Below are positions 12,610 through 27,600 of a stretch of DNA of 64,000 bases, one piece after another. Each line of letters opens with the position of its first letter. Position 1 is the first letter of the stretch. Location of the stretch: the NCBI RefSeq assembly GCF_954871325.1, contig NC_088777.1, forward strand, positions 186,001 through 250,000, written 5' to 3'. This DNA is from Gordionus sp. m RMFG-2023 (Eukaryota; Nematomorpha; Gordioida; Chordodea; Parachordodidae). A program made the position numbers and the translations under genes. The notes beneath the pieces were generated by a model. That model ran no database searches and was not told the DNA's origin. It worked only from the letters and a program-made list of their open reading frames with translations.

Positions 12610-15600
12610 CTATTTAAAAAAATAATAATTAATTCTTAAAATATTAGCCCAAACTGAGGAGCTTCATTGATTAATGGCATTGAAGCGTCGTTGAATACAA
12701 ATCAGCTGGTGACACGCCATTGATTTTCCAAATCACAATATTTATAATTAAATTAAACAGTCTTTTTTTTAAAGTTTTCGCTAAACTTATTTTGACGAAA
12801 AGCCAATCACAGCTATCACATAATTTTATTAAAGTAATAAAAAAATTACTAAGTCCCATTTTGTGTTGACCCTTAAAGTGGCAAGCTCTCAGTTTTGGTA
12901 TCAGATCGGCGGTGTCTAATCCAGCATTATCGGATATGATAGTGGGCAACTTTGGAGAAAAAAAAATTAACATCATAAAATGAGAAACATTTCTAACGAT
13001 TTCTTTAATTACAGGCTCATTCCATGTCAAATCATTCCCATCTTACAATTTCGATAAAATCTTGTAAGCTAATACATGTCCTATAGTTATAAATGGGATT
13101 CTAGGTATAAAACTTTGTTTTTTAACCCTATCCAAATTAAATCCATTCTAATTAAACTAAAAATTTTATAAAATACATTTTCCTTAAAATATGATTATTA
13201 AATATATTTTTTAATTAATATCCATTTCCCTCAATAATATATCTATAATGCTTGAATAATTTTAAACAATAAAAAAAGGCCTTTATTGCAGAGACCCAAA
13301 CCGAAACGAATATCGGTTCGGTTAAGTTAAAAATAACGGTTCAGTTCGAACCTCTAAAAACCGGTTTTAACACTTTTGTATTCAAACCTAAATTAGAATT
13401 ATGTATAAGGAAAAAAAAATTTTAATTTCATAATTAAAATAAAAACCTTTATTTTTATTTCATAATTAAAATAAAAACCTTTATTTTTATTAATTGCACA
13501 TTATAAAATAATATTTAATATATAAATATAACAAATAAATATACCAATGATTAATTTTAAATAAAAACCTTTATTTTTATTAATTGCACATTATAAAATA
13601 ATATTTAATATATAAATATAACAAATAAATATACCAATGATTAATTTTAATATGAACAATTACTTAAAATTTTTTTATTAAGCCGCACAATTAATATATT
13701 TTCAAAATTCGTCTTGCTCAAATTATATCTATAAGGAGAAAATATAAATTTAATTGTTGAAAAATATCTTTCCACACATACTTGGGCAGCTGGGATTGCC
13801 AGTATGATATCAGATTTGATGTGTCATTTATAATATACTATATGTAAATAATTTATATATTAGATTTAATTTTTTTCTAGGCATTATAATTCATAAACTT
13901 AAAATATTTAAAAAATGTTGTAAAATGGCAATATACTAAAGTTTATAAAAATTATGACTGATGTTTATCAATCAAATGTGATTGAAAATAATTTTAAAAC
14001 AATTTGAATATAATTAAAATTTTTGCTATACTACTAGTAATAACTTGCGCATTATTTTATAAGCATAAAATTATGAGACTCGAACCGGTTCAGAGGCATT
14101 TTAGCGGTCGGTTCAGGTTCGGCTAGAACGGTTTTTAGAGGTTTAGGTTCGATAAAAATACCGGTTTTTAGCGGTTTAACGGTTCGGTTTGGATAACTGC
14201 TTTATTGTATTGAAACGTTTAAATATAATTATACATAATCCGCGTGATTGATTAAAATAATTTACCAGTCACGCTATTTATTAAAGAAATTATTATAAAA
14301 ATAGTAAACGAATAATAAATATTATTTGAAAAATTGTATCTCATTATTTTGAATTCTCAACCTAAGATCCAAAAACGTTTTTGTGCCACAAATTTTTATC
14401 GAAATTAAAAGGTCAGAAGATCTCACTAGAGATGACCATGACCCCATATAGAATTAAATATATATATCAAATAAAATAAATTTTACCATCAAATTAAAAA
14501 TATGTATAATAGCGTTTAATAAAAACTTGAATTAAAGCATTAGCAAATGATTCCATAGCCAAGGCTTCTTTTCCAGGGGTACTTTGGGCTAGTTTATTAA
14601 CAGCAACCGCCATCAACATTTCTGAGGCACCTATTTAAATTTTGGGGACAAAAAAAATTAAATGATATTCTATTCAAGACTATATTTGCTATGGCTTGTG
14701 AGTGATTAATTTTTTCCAGTTATGTGAATAAATATAACACAGAAAAGCTACCTTAGCAAATAATTTTGAAAAATTTAATTACCTCCTCCGCACACCACTC
14801 CATGGGTAGATTGAGCACCTTTTTTGCCCCCCTTGTCCAGATTGGTGGGGTTGATGGTGGAGAGCGCTTGGCTTAGCACACAAAGAGCGTCATGAAGGGC
14901 TCTTTCTGCTTCGTCCAAAATGTGAGTAGTAGCGGCCCTGAGAACTATCGTGCATGCTTCAGCATTGGGGGTCCCTTAAATTAAAAAAAGGAGGTTAAAT
15001 AAAGAAGAATATTAATATTTGAAATTATTGCGTTTTTTAGTTACAAAAACAATAATTAATCATCAACCATAGGGGTATGAATTTTGTGATGACATATAAT
15101 ATTTGTCATAGTATTTAATTATTTACCTGAAAATTTAATCATTTTATCTTCACCAATCATGATCTCCTCAATCAATTCACAGTGGCCCAGCTTAACTTGT
15201 CCTGGTTCAGCATTAAATGTTGAAAGTATTTCACCACCTGGAATAGAGAATATGGGAGGAAACATTAATTAATCTTAATTTTTATTGATTATGAGGAGAA
15301 GGTTTAGCTAAAAAAAAAACTAATTATAATTTTTAGCTTAGTATCGATGTACCAATTAAAACATAAATATAAACCGGTGACAAGTGCCAGTCTTTCAATG
15401 CCATCAAAATCAGCGTGCTCAATAGCCATGACACCAGCGTCAGCAAAGAGTTGTTCAGGATAATTGTAAATCAGTTGCCTGGTTTATTAATAAATTGGAT
15501 ATAAGTATAGTAAACTTATTTTACACGATTAATAAAAACAATTAACATGATTACTGTGTCTAAGTGTCAACATCAATTAAGGTTTATAAAAAAAAATTTA

Positions 15601-18600
15601 TATCAAAATATTTTCGTAGATTTCATTTCTTTTTTGTAATTTTGAAACCGATATCACAATATCAAATAAAAATTCAGGTATAAAGCACTATGTAAGAAAC
15701 AATTTCTTATAATCACTATAATATCTTTCGATAACATTTTTTTATCTTCAGGACCAAGTTTTTATCCTTCAAAAAAACGTAAAACGCTTAAAGTTGATGT
15801 TGATTTTATGGTTTAAGCCAATTTTTTTTTTGGTTAAAAGTGTGATTAAGCCGTCTTGAAGTTAGCTAAAGTTAGGAGATTTGACAGACACTACTCGCCT
15901 GTTACCTCTACCGTTTATACAGCCTTTTCTATGTTAAAAAGAAAGTTATAAAATATACCGATTAATAAAAACGTTTTCGCCATATTGGAGGATATTTTGA
16001 ACTTTCTCCTTCATTTTGAGCTTCTCGGCACCTTCCAATTCGGCAACCTTTGCCATACTGTCCACCCTGATGCGAGAACCAAACACTTTAACCTTATCTG
16101 TATCCATGGGGGTGTTGGCTAAAAGAATTTTGGCTTTCGTTATCTTTTTGGGTTGGTTAAGGCCTATTTTCTTGTCTAGGATAAAACCTGTTGTAGAGAG
16201 CACAATAAAATATTTACATTTATAATGTGTATTAAATTTTATTATATTTTTTTGGTGCATATATTCATGTGGTATATTTTTTTTTTCAGTTTAATTATTT
16301 CATTAATCAAGTTGTATTATTTATATAAACTTGCTTTGATTGAAATTGTGTGACAAAAATTATATTAAAAATGAGGGACCATAAAAATTATTTATAAATG
16401 AATTTGCAATGTAACTATTTACTTTTGAAATAATGTAACTAATTTTCACGAGTAGCTGTTAGCAGCATTTTAAAATTACTTACCAATTTTAGCATTCATA
16501 ATATACAACTTTGAAAGATTTTCTACCATAACTTATCATTTTGATTGAATCTTATAGGGCTCATGGATTAATAAAAATTTCTATGTTAAGTCATAATCAA
16601 TGTGACAAGAAATAAACCAAAAACAAAACAAAGATTGTATCAATCCTCTAAATATAAATCTGGTCTATTCAAATCAGAGATCTGCAAAAATAAGCCCGGC
16701 CCGTATGGTCTTAGGGCCCTAATTTTTTAAAAAAAATCGCGTGCGGGCCAGGTCTAATATTTAAAAATAAATTGGGCCGGGTTTAGGTATTGAAAATATT
16801 TTTAAATATATCTAAATTTATCAATTTAGATTGAATTTTTCATGTAAAATAAAAATATTTTATTTTATTTATAGAAAGCCCATATAACATAGGTCTTCTA
16901 TTTTGAGTAATTATTAAAATTAACGGGCCGGCAAAACTTTTTTAAAAATTTCGGTCCGGGAATTCAAATAACCGATTTTTTTTTAAAAAAGAGCAAAAAA
17001 TTTTGGGCAATCTAAACTGATATCTTGCGATATTCATACTAAACGTGTCCAATAACCAATACCGACCTGATATTTAGAAAAACTTTTATTTGATCTATCT
17101 TTCAATCGATGAAATAAAAAATCAATATTTTCTATGCAAAAAAAAAGCAACAGCAAACTAGGGACAAAACTTGCAATACCAAAGTCCATTATAATTTTGA
17201 GCTTGTATAAAGTTTTAACAGGGATCGCTAGTTATTATTCAAGATAGAAAACAGGAAATCGGCTATTCAATTCTTGACTTTTTTTTCTTGAAAAATTTAA
17301 ACACAAAACAAAAAAAATAAAATAATTTATTCTTCGATATTTATAATAAAAAATTATAATAAACAATTATTTTTCTATCATTTTAAAAGTAAATAAATTA
17401 ATAACTAAAATTGCGACAATAATAAAATTAACATAACTAATGGCCTCACATCACATCTTGGAATTGTAGAGCTGAAAGAAAGAAGTACAGGAGAAACACT
17501 AAAAACTTCACAAAAATTTAAAATTAATATTGAACAAATATACACAATTACTTCTGATAATGGTGCAAATTTTATCAAAGCTTAAAAGCTCTTGCAGCAG
17601 CCTGAAATTGATTATGATATGAGGAGTGAATCAGCAGATGATGAAAATATGGATGTGAATGCATATAAACATGATATCGATCTGAATACTTTTTTTTATC
17701 AACTATTTTATCTTATCCGATTTATAGTGCACGTTGTGCGGCTCATACACTTCAAGATCCAATAAAATTATCACCCATTGTAGATATTATTGAAAAAGCT
17801 AGGTGCTTAAATTTAAAAGAAAATCCCTAAGCACGTGTTATATTGTCACCGATGGCATTCAACACATGATATGTTAGAAAGGCTGATTTTACTCAAACCC
17901 AATATCGAAGATTTTTTTCAGAACAATCTCATTATTTATCGACTGAAGACTGGAAAGGGATAATAACGATTGTTGAAATGTTAAAACCACTAAAAATCGC
18001 AACCAAACGATTCCAATTTGAACAGACACTGGATAGATTTATATGCAGAATGGTTACACCAAATGTATGTCTAGTTTTTAAATTAAAAATTTAAATATTT
18101 TTTTTATCAATTCAAAGATACCCGAGCTAAACCCGTACGTAACCAAACCCTGGTTAAAAATTTTTCTCCTGAACCGAACCCTAAACTTTTTATTACCTTA
18201 AACTGAACCCGAACGTAACCCGGGCAAAAATTTTTCCTAGTTGGCATCCCTGATCAGAAGTAATCGTGTCTATTTGTTCAATATTAATTTTAAATTTTTG
18301 TAAAGTTTTTAGTATACTCTCCTGTACTTTCTTTCTTTCAGGTCTATAATTTCAGGAGTTCTCAAAATTATAATGGACTTTGATGTAAATTGAATATTTA
18401 CACCAAGAATTGACCTCTCTTATGTTTTTGTAGTTATGTCGACGATTTTTTTAAACTGTGCCTGATAAATTTGAATTTTGGCAGATTAGCCAAAAAATGA
18501 TATTTAATTTTAATACATAAATTAACTTTAATTCACAAATATTTTATGTGCTTTAAGTTAGATATTTAAGGGAAAAAAAAATTATCCCTTAAATATTTTA

Positions 18601-21600
18601 TGGGCCAAAAAAAATTTAATTGAAAAAATATATGACAAATTATAAGGTATGTCAACTATGTTAATCAACAATGATCTAAAAGTATTAGAAAATTTTACCA
18701 TCGTCTAGATAAGAATCAATAAGATTGCCTCCCAATTTTTTGATGATTTGTATAGCTTTTAAATCTTCCTTGCCCTGAAGAAAAAATAATCATAAATAAT
18801 TTAATATAGTTAAATTATACTTGAATTATTCATCTCTAAATTCATTTATTAATAAGATATCCATAATAATTTCGAATTTTACAATTTATAAATAAAAATA
18901 AGTGTTGTTGTACATGCAGACCACAAGCTAAATAAGTTTATTTTGATTTCTTGTCAATTTTCATGAATTAGAAACATAAATAGAATCAACCTTATTAATT
19001 TAAACCCATTTTTAACTTATATAAAAAATTGAGTTTGTTTCCCATCAAATTAAATGTTATTTTTATAAAAATTATTTCCATTTTACATCATAACCTGGTT
19101 CAAACACAAGCTTATTATATAAATAATATTCGTTTTTTGAATTCCCTGAATTTATAAGTCTTCAGAAAAGAAATCATATAATATTTTAAACAATTAACAT
19201 ATAAAATTTATGAGAATAGTTCCTATATTTGTACATTTTACAGGGATTTATGTCTATGAGATAAAATTAGTGTTTTTCGAGTGGGAAAATATTGAATCCA
19301 ATGATTTGAACTTACAAATGTTTCCCCAATACATAATAAAAATTAGAAAATATAGAATTTTTTTTAAAAATATTAGGCCCATCCCAAACCCGATTGAGTC
19401 TAACTTTGCAGATCTCTACTAGCCATAACTAGACCTGTGGGCCATGCCGCCGATGAAAAAGATATCCAACGCACCAACATTGCCAACTTTATAAATACGT
19501 GGCAGTGTAGCGCAAAGTAATTATGTTATCGTTATTAGACAATATAAATTTAGGTATTTCTTTATAAATTTAATATTAAATTTTATAAAAATGTTATTTT
19601 ATTAATTTAATGTATTAAGCAATTAAGAAAGTATCTGTTTTATTAAAAATACATTGCACCAAATAGAGGATATGTTTAATGGATATTATACATTGGCAAC
19701 CCATCATGTAACCCAAAAACATACTGAGGAAACAATTACATCAAGAATAGATAAAGTTGAATACGTGTTCAATTTAAGGTCTAAAAATTTCAATGATCAT
19801 GGATGTAGGCGTGTCCGGTTAGGTAAATATGGACATCGCCTATGTTTGGTACTGAATTATATGATCTTGTAACAGTGGATGGAGTTAAGAAAGTGTTGAA
19901 AATCTTATTTAAACTAAGAGAAAATATATTTACAATCATATACAAGACCTATAATCTGGATAATTTAAATAATTTGAAGAACAGAAAATGTTTTGAGGTG
20001 ATAGATCTTAACAAATGAAATTCCTTTCACCCAAGAGCAGTTTAAAGCAGATTTATTAATAATAATGGTATAATAAATGACAGACGATACTCGAAAGTGT
20101 AAGTGGCACTAACAAAGCCCCAATCAATTATGTTAAATAGATCGGAGAAACAAGACCTTATAATTTTATGAATTTAATTAAACGTCTCATATCGGTAATG
20201 GAAAAATAAACTTTCTTTCAAAAATAAGAATCAAATGAATGATTAAATTTATCGAAAATAGTTTATTGAGGTAATGAAAAATTAGACGTGCCACCGACAT
20301 AAACAGCGGCGTAAAAATCGCCCATATTTTTAAGGTAAAACGTTGCTGCCAATAAATTTTGCATAGGGCACATATGTTTAACCATAACCAAAAAAAATAT
20401 ACTTATAAATATATATTATATATATAAAAACTTTCAATCTCATGGCAGCTGAGACCGCTAATTTGGCAAAAAAATCTTTGTGCTGGGCCAAATTTTTGGA
20501 ACTAAGAGTTGTTCTGGCAATGTTCATCAAATCCTTATTAAATTTGGTTTTGTCATTTCTAAATGCAAAAAATAAATAAATAATGATATTAAAGTATGAA
20601 TGCAATAACTATGGTTTTTTTTTAAAAAAAACATTAAATATTTTGATAGATATTTAATGGGAGTTTGGTAGTGAAACATTGTTTTTTTAAACAAAAATTA
20701 AATCTATAAAAATCATTACTTAATTGTATTTCATTTCATAAATGAATCAAATAACGAATTATCGTTCAAATAAATTAAATAATTTACTACCTTATTCGGT
20801 TCGGTATATAAAATTATGAATGATAAATTTATTCAATCCATTTAAAAGAATGGATGATAAAAATTGGTTCAATTTTTACAAAGGGTTATTTATTATTCAA
20901 TTATCGTAGTTGTATGTTGTGGAATAAACCTTATAATGAGGTAATTTTAGGACGCATGATAATAATTAAGCTCTCCAAAAGTTAGTAATCCTTGACGAGC
21001 TAATGAATGTAATGTTGTCAAACTACCTAACTTTAGTCAACTATAAAACAGCGTAGCCATATTTTTATCCCAAAATATTATAATCAATCTTCGAGTTGAG
21101 ACGCAACTTAGAAGCTTAATTCAATTTTTTAGGCTAACAGCTTGATTAAACCACAGTAGAGATGGTCGTTGTTAGGTAATCTAACAACACTAAATGAATG
21201 GCAAGAGCACGTTCAAAAATTCTAGATAAATGTTACGAGAATTGAGATCACGAGATAGATTTATTATTTTTTTCTTATAGGTATATATTTAAAACACATC
21301 TATTTCGTTCGTTTTGAGCCGATTCTTAAAAAGGGCCAACTCAATATTTCAGCCAAAAGAATGATGGCTAATTCTCGAGATTTGACTAATCGATACCTCG
21401 ACCTTTGTGCCATCTATGAGCGAGCAAAATCATCAGGCTGGCGCAATATTATTCAGGATAAAATATTGAGTTGCCATTTAATAACACATCTATTTCGTGA
21501 GATTTTAGGGTTCTAAAGTTGAATAAGATTCAAAAATATTGTATTAACCTATTATCGATAGCCGATTCTTTCAAAACCCGGCGGGCTTCATCTGTAGCTT

Positions 21601-24600
21601 TTCTCCAACCAGATACAATAATTTGCGGATGTATTTTTTGGTGAATCAATTTTTCGCCTTCCTAATAATTATTAATAATGTATTTGTAATTAAATAAATA
21701 TCCAAGGTGAAGTGAGCTAAAGAACTCATTTTACAAATCTTCAAATCCAAATACTTACATACAAGTTTATTTGCCATTGTTTTCGAATAGAAAATCAAAC
21801 TTTATGACAGGATAAAATGTGCAATAACATTTTTCATATTTTATTCAACTTACAATAATACCTAGACTGACGATGCATTCATTAAAAGTGTACATCAATG
21901 AAAACAGCTGGGGTCGCCATTTTGAATCGTTATTAAAGAATTGCCTTATCATCGAGATAATAAGGAAGCGAGTTAACGATTTAATAGTAGTTTTTAACTA
22001 GGGAATATTTACCATATGGCTTACCAAAATGGCTGGTCCAACTGATATGTATTATACGCTTTCAGATACATTATTATGAATGTATCGTCAATCTAGGTAT
22101 TATTATATATCATCGATTTTACACCCTTTCAATTCTAACATCATACAAAAATATACAATTGTCCCTATTTTTCCAGTTCTTTTCAATTCAAACAAATTGC
22201 TTTTATAGAAAAAAAAAATCATTTTTATAATAGAAATAATAGAACAATTTTAAACTGGAGACAGCCACGAAATTTTTGGTTATCACGATATTTTTAAAAA
22301 AATAGATGGCGCTCTTATATAAAATAAGGCATTTTGTTTAAAAAATTTTTTCGAATTATTTTTCATTTTTAAACATAAGTAATTATAAGATATTAGCATT
22401 AATATCATGAAAAATATTATTTAGGTGGCAGGCTTATTTATTATTATCATTATAAACTATTGATAATTTGTAAAAATTAATGTTTTTATAATAAATGTTC
22501 AATTTGCTAGATAGATAGTCACTATTCCGATATCTCCTGCAAGAAGACATAATAATTAATTTTTGAAGGATAAAAGCCAGTTTTCATGCAATTACACCTG
22601 CCTACCAATTAACTAATTTTTTTCGTAAAAATATAACGTATAAGTGCTCAATTTCAAAGAATCTAAGCGTTCTATTTTAAAATAAATGTGCCAAAATTTT
22701 TGGCCCGGATAACTTAATTTCAAAATATCGAGGCGGAAAGCACTATATTTTTTGATCAATGCCATTAAGTTTAAAAAAAAAGTCTAGAAAATATAAATAC
22801 CGACAGCGATTTTAAATAACATCATCGCAGCATCCAGATCAATAGATGCAATCAATATTATTAAAATGAAATTGAAATATCTCCTATTAAAAATAAAAAC
22901 TACCTTTTTAAAAATAAATTTTACAATTATCAATGAGTATAGTTTTTCACTTTCTTCGTCCTCAAGATCAAGTAGCAGTACAATTAGATTCGCGAGTTAA
23001 GAAAAAGGATAATGGAATTTATATTAATTTTAAATTAATGCTTATCCAGTTTTTCCCAACGCTCTATAAAATCAATATGCCTAATGTGATAGACTTTACA
23101 ATGTAGAAGAATGAAATCATAGGCTTTGATTTGACACAGATTCCTATGTAATTATATCCATAATTTGAAAACTCAACAATTAAATATTAACCTTTTTATA
23201 TTATAACAAAGAATCAATTTTAGGAGATAAAATACATTTTTTATTATATAAATAATATATAAATAAAGCCTTTGACTACCCAAGATGCTAATATAAGTGA
23301 TTTGTCACAAATTTCGTCAATATCTACATCTAGGAAGTTGAGTATTTCTAGGATATTTAAGATGATTCCAGCAAAATTTCGTCAGAAATGTATTCACTAA
23401 ATACACATTATAGTATACATCCTCAAGTATATATTTTTAGCAAATTTAGAAAGATACATTACTAAATCACATTCACACCTGAGAGTGGAAAATAAAAACA
23501 AAAAAACACATTCATTAGTAGGGATAAGAAAATTAGTCCCTCATGAAAACACTCAAATTAAATAAATTGATTATGAGATATATTATAAAATGTAACGTCT
23601 CATTTAACAAAATAATATCTACTTATTTCAGATATTTTCTCATTTATATTTAAAAATGAGAAGATATGGTGCAGACAAACGGCGGCCTGCTATGTTAAAG
23701 ATTTATATCAAAAATCTAGAAATAAAATTATTGAAGACCTTAAAACAGGTAAATGGCAAAATCAGCCTAACAATGGACATTTGGACTGGAATAAATTCCT
23801 TATCTTATTGTTCAATAACAATTCATTATATTGACAAAGATTGGAAATTTGTGAATATCCTACCTTGATCTCGTAGACTTACCTCATCCACATACGAGTG
23901 AGAAAATATGAAATAAACCTATTATCCTCTCTCCAATCTTTTGGCATACAAGAAAAAATAATGTCCATTACAATCGATAATGCAAAGAATTTCCTCTCCT
24001 CTGTGTCTATCATGACAAAATTATATATGGATAAAACGGTTATTGTCTATTTAGCATTAGATGCCTGGCTCATATATTAAATATGATAGTGGGCTCAGGA
24101 ATTAATGTTTTGAATGAAAAATTGGAAAAATTAAATAAATTTGTTAAAAAGTTACATAATTCTCACAAATTTATGAAGAAATGGATGGATTTGTCAAGTG
24201 AGACTCGTATACCACTAGATGTCATCACAAGATGGAATTCCAAATTTTTAATGATTTCCACAATTAACAAAGAACCCCCTTTTTAGTATTATCTTATAGA
24301 ATATCGATGTAGTAAATAATTTAGGCAAGAAAGGCTATCTTCCCGATAATCAAATTATTATAATCATGAAGAATATTTAATATTACCCGAGAAATTTCCT
24401 CAGATACTACAAACTCTACAGTTGGGTCGGCAGTTTTATTTATAGATGAAATTCCTAAAAAGTCAGAGATATATACGGAGCACATTAATACTCTTTCAAA
24501 CTGTATATCGTTGTTTGTTAGACCGAAAAACAAGGAAAAAGATTTTGCCTAAATTTACAAATAATCCTGAATTTTTTTAAAAATCTCTAAACGTTATACA

Positions 24601-27600
24601 CGAAATGAGTACAATGTCAGGGTCGTCAATGTACGACCAATGAGCCCGGTAATGAAGCCATGTCTTATTCCGTGCGTACACACATAATAAACTAAGAAGG
24701 CGAATAGGATTACATAGATATTAGGGCTATTTACGAGTTTCAACATCATGTAGCAGATTGAAATAGGTATATATTTAAAAGAGGAAGTAGCTAGCGCGAC
24801 TACCAATGTAATCGATTGGTGACTTAAAAACAGCTCGATATATCCAACTTTGTCTTTAATTATAAATTTAGGAGAATCGTGGAACTTTTTAACAAATTTA
24901 TTTAATTTTTCCAATTTTTCATTCAAAACATTCATTCCTGAGCCTACTGTTATATATAGTATATGTGCCAAACATCTATTGCCATATAGGCAAGAACCCT
25001 ATTTATCGATATAAAATTTTTTTCGTAAAAGACACAGATGACAAGAAATTTTTTGTCATTATCGATTGTCATCGATATTATTTTATCTTGAATCCTGCAA
25101 GATTCAGAAGAGGATAATAATAGGTTAATTGATATTTCCTCACCCGTATGTGGATGAGGTAATTCTATGAGATCAAGAAGGATATTTAGGATTTTCCAAA
25201 CTTTATCAATGTAATATATTACCAATGAACAATAAGATAGGGAATTAATCCCAGCATAATGTCCGATATCAGACTGATTTTGCTATTCACCTGTTTAAAT
25301 TCCATAATGTTGATTCCTAGATTTCTGATATAAATCATTTACATAGTGGGCAACCGTTTGTCGACACCCTATCTTCTCATATTTAAATATGAAGGAGAAG
25401 ATATCTCCGAAATATGGAATTTCTATTTTGTTAAATGGGAATGTTATTTTTTTAATACGAACCTCATTATCAATTTATTTAGTTGAGTATTTTCATGTGA
25501 AACCAATTTTCTTACTCCTAATAACGAATTTGTTGTTTTGTCAATATTTTCCAGTCTCAAATGTGATTTTGTAATATGCCTGTTTAAATTTGCTAAAAAT
25601 ATATATACAATAATCGTATATTATAAGTATGTAGTTGAAACTGTAGGTAGTACATTATAATGTGTATTGCAGTGGATATATTTCCGACGAGATCTCGTTG
25701 GAATCATCTTAAATATGTTTGAAATACTCAGCCTCATAGATGTAAACATTTCTAAAATCAGTGATAAATCACTTATATAAGCATAAGGTTCTATCTATAT
25801 TATATATAATTAATTGGGGACGGAGAAAGAGAAAAACTAAATTGATAATTGTAAAATTTATACGAAAAAAGGTCAATTTATTTTGGGAGGGATTGGTTAT
25901 TTATTTTATGATAAAAAATTAATGGTGCCAGCTGGGCATTAAAATCATTCAAAATTAAAATAATATAAATTAAAAATATAAATTATCCAATTTTCCCCTT
26001 ATATTGTTTAAATTTATTAGGAAAAATAAAATATCCTCCAAAATTAAATCTTATATTTCGTTTGCTTGTTTGACACCAATTTAGCTGCTTAAAAAGGGAA
26101 AGTTTTTAAAAGACAAAATTTTTTTTAACATTTTCAAAGTTTGGAACTTATTTTAAGAATTCGAAGTTACATGGGAAGATAAGCATGCTAAAGTGAGGTG
26201 ATGATCCCACACATTTTCTGGGATATACCGGACCCTGGTTTTAACATTTCAATTATGACATGACTCGGAGCCCGACAAAATATTAAATTATTTTGTTTCC
26301 CCTAATGTTTACATAAATTTTTTTATACCATAATTTCTTTATATTTTTCTTCATCACTTTCATCATTTGAACTGTCGTTGAAAGAGCCTACTTTTGCAAA
26401 CCAATTCAATAAATAAAAATAGACCTTTATTCCTAATAAAAAAACTTCTTTTTTTTCTTGTATTGGGTTGGACCTAAAAACATAGGCGTGATTTATAGGT
26501 CCCTATAATAGAATTTAACGTATTCTGTAAATTATTTCTATGGTTCATCCTCGTTTCATTTATAATTTAGTTTAACATGTTGTTTACTTTAAACAATAAA
26601 ATTTATATTTTTACCCGTACTCTGGCTATACAGTTGTGCAAGTTCGACTCAAAAATTTGATTTAATAGACTAAATTGGTCAACTAAGACGAATAAATGGA
26701 TTGACTTAGTAGACCAATTTAGTCACTAAGTTTTTAACAAAATAATTACAATATATAAATGAAATGTTTATTTAGAAAAAGAAAAAAATACATTTTATTT
26801 TATTTTAATTGTATTCAACTTTCCTCTAATAAGCAATTGGCTATAAAAAATATCCCTTTACTAGAAGCCAAATGCCAGGGCTGGCAAAATTTTATTAGCT
26901 AATTTTATCAAAATGAATTTTCCCACTTCCAAAATTCCAAAATATTGTCTGTAATTTGTTTTATGAGCGATGAATCTTCTTGCATCTTTAACAATGCTTT
27001 ATCAAAATTCTCTAAATGTTTCATTTAAAATATATAGGATGAAAAAGAAAAGTTATAAATGATAGTTGACATTGACTTTCATATCATATAATTCTATATC
27101 AATTAGCATCTAGATTATTTCATATATATATATATCCTACTTTTATTCGTCTATTAAAAATTTAGCAGTTTTTTCGAATCTAGAATAAGCACCTTATGGA
27201 GTGGCTCTAAATCTTTCATATATTGAGAAATGTTGTCATGATTTTTAAGATTTTGATTATTATTGTATCACCTTAAGGAGGTTGACAAAATTTTTACTAA
27301 TTTTTGTATCCATAGATAAATTTCCTTTATTGTGAGGATGAGAATCTGTGCTCAGATTATCCGAACATTCTTTGAATATTGATAAAAATTTAAGTAAGTG
27401 CATAGACTCTACAATCATTGTACTAAATATATTTATTATGATCATTACATAGTAAATTATTCAAAAAATTTTTTTATATTAAGACCCTTTAATGAACAAT
27501 AGAGAGGCAATGGAAAAGTTTAAAAAATTCACAGGAACAGAAAAGGAAAATTAATATTTAAATGTACTATATTAAAATTATTGTTATTTATATTTATATA

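Noticed and set aside
16016-16225. Plus-strand frame over CCT2 exon 9
   Set aside because: Antisense shadow; the minus strand carries the conserved protein.
16675-19418. One 2.7-kb hAT element spanning both CAGATCTCT-type ends
   Set aside because: CCT2 exon 8 lies between the ends, so they are treated as separate fragments.
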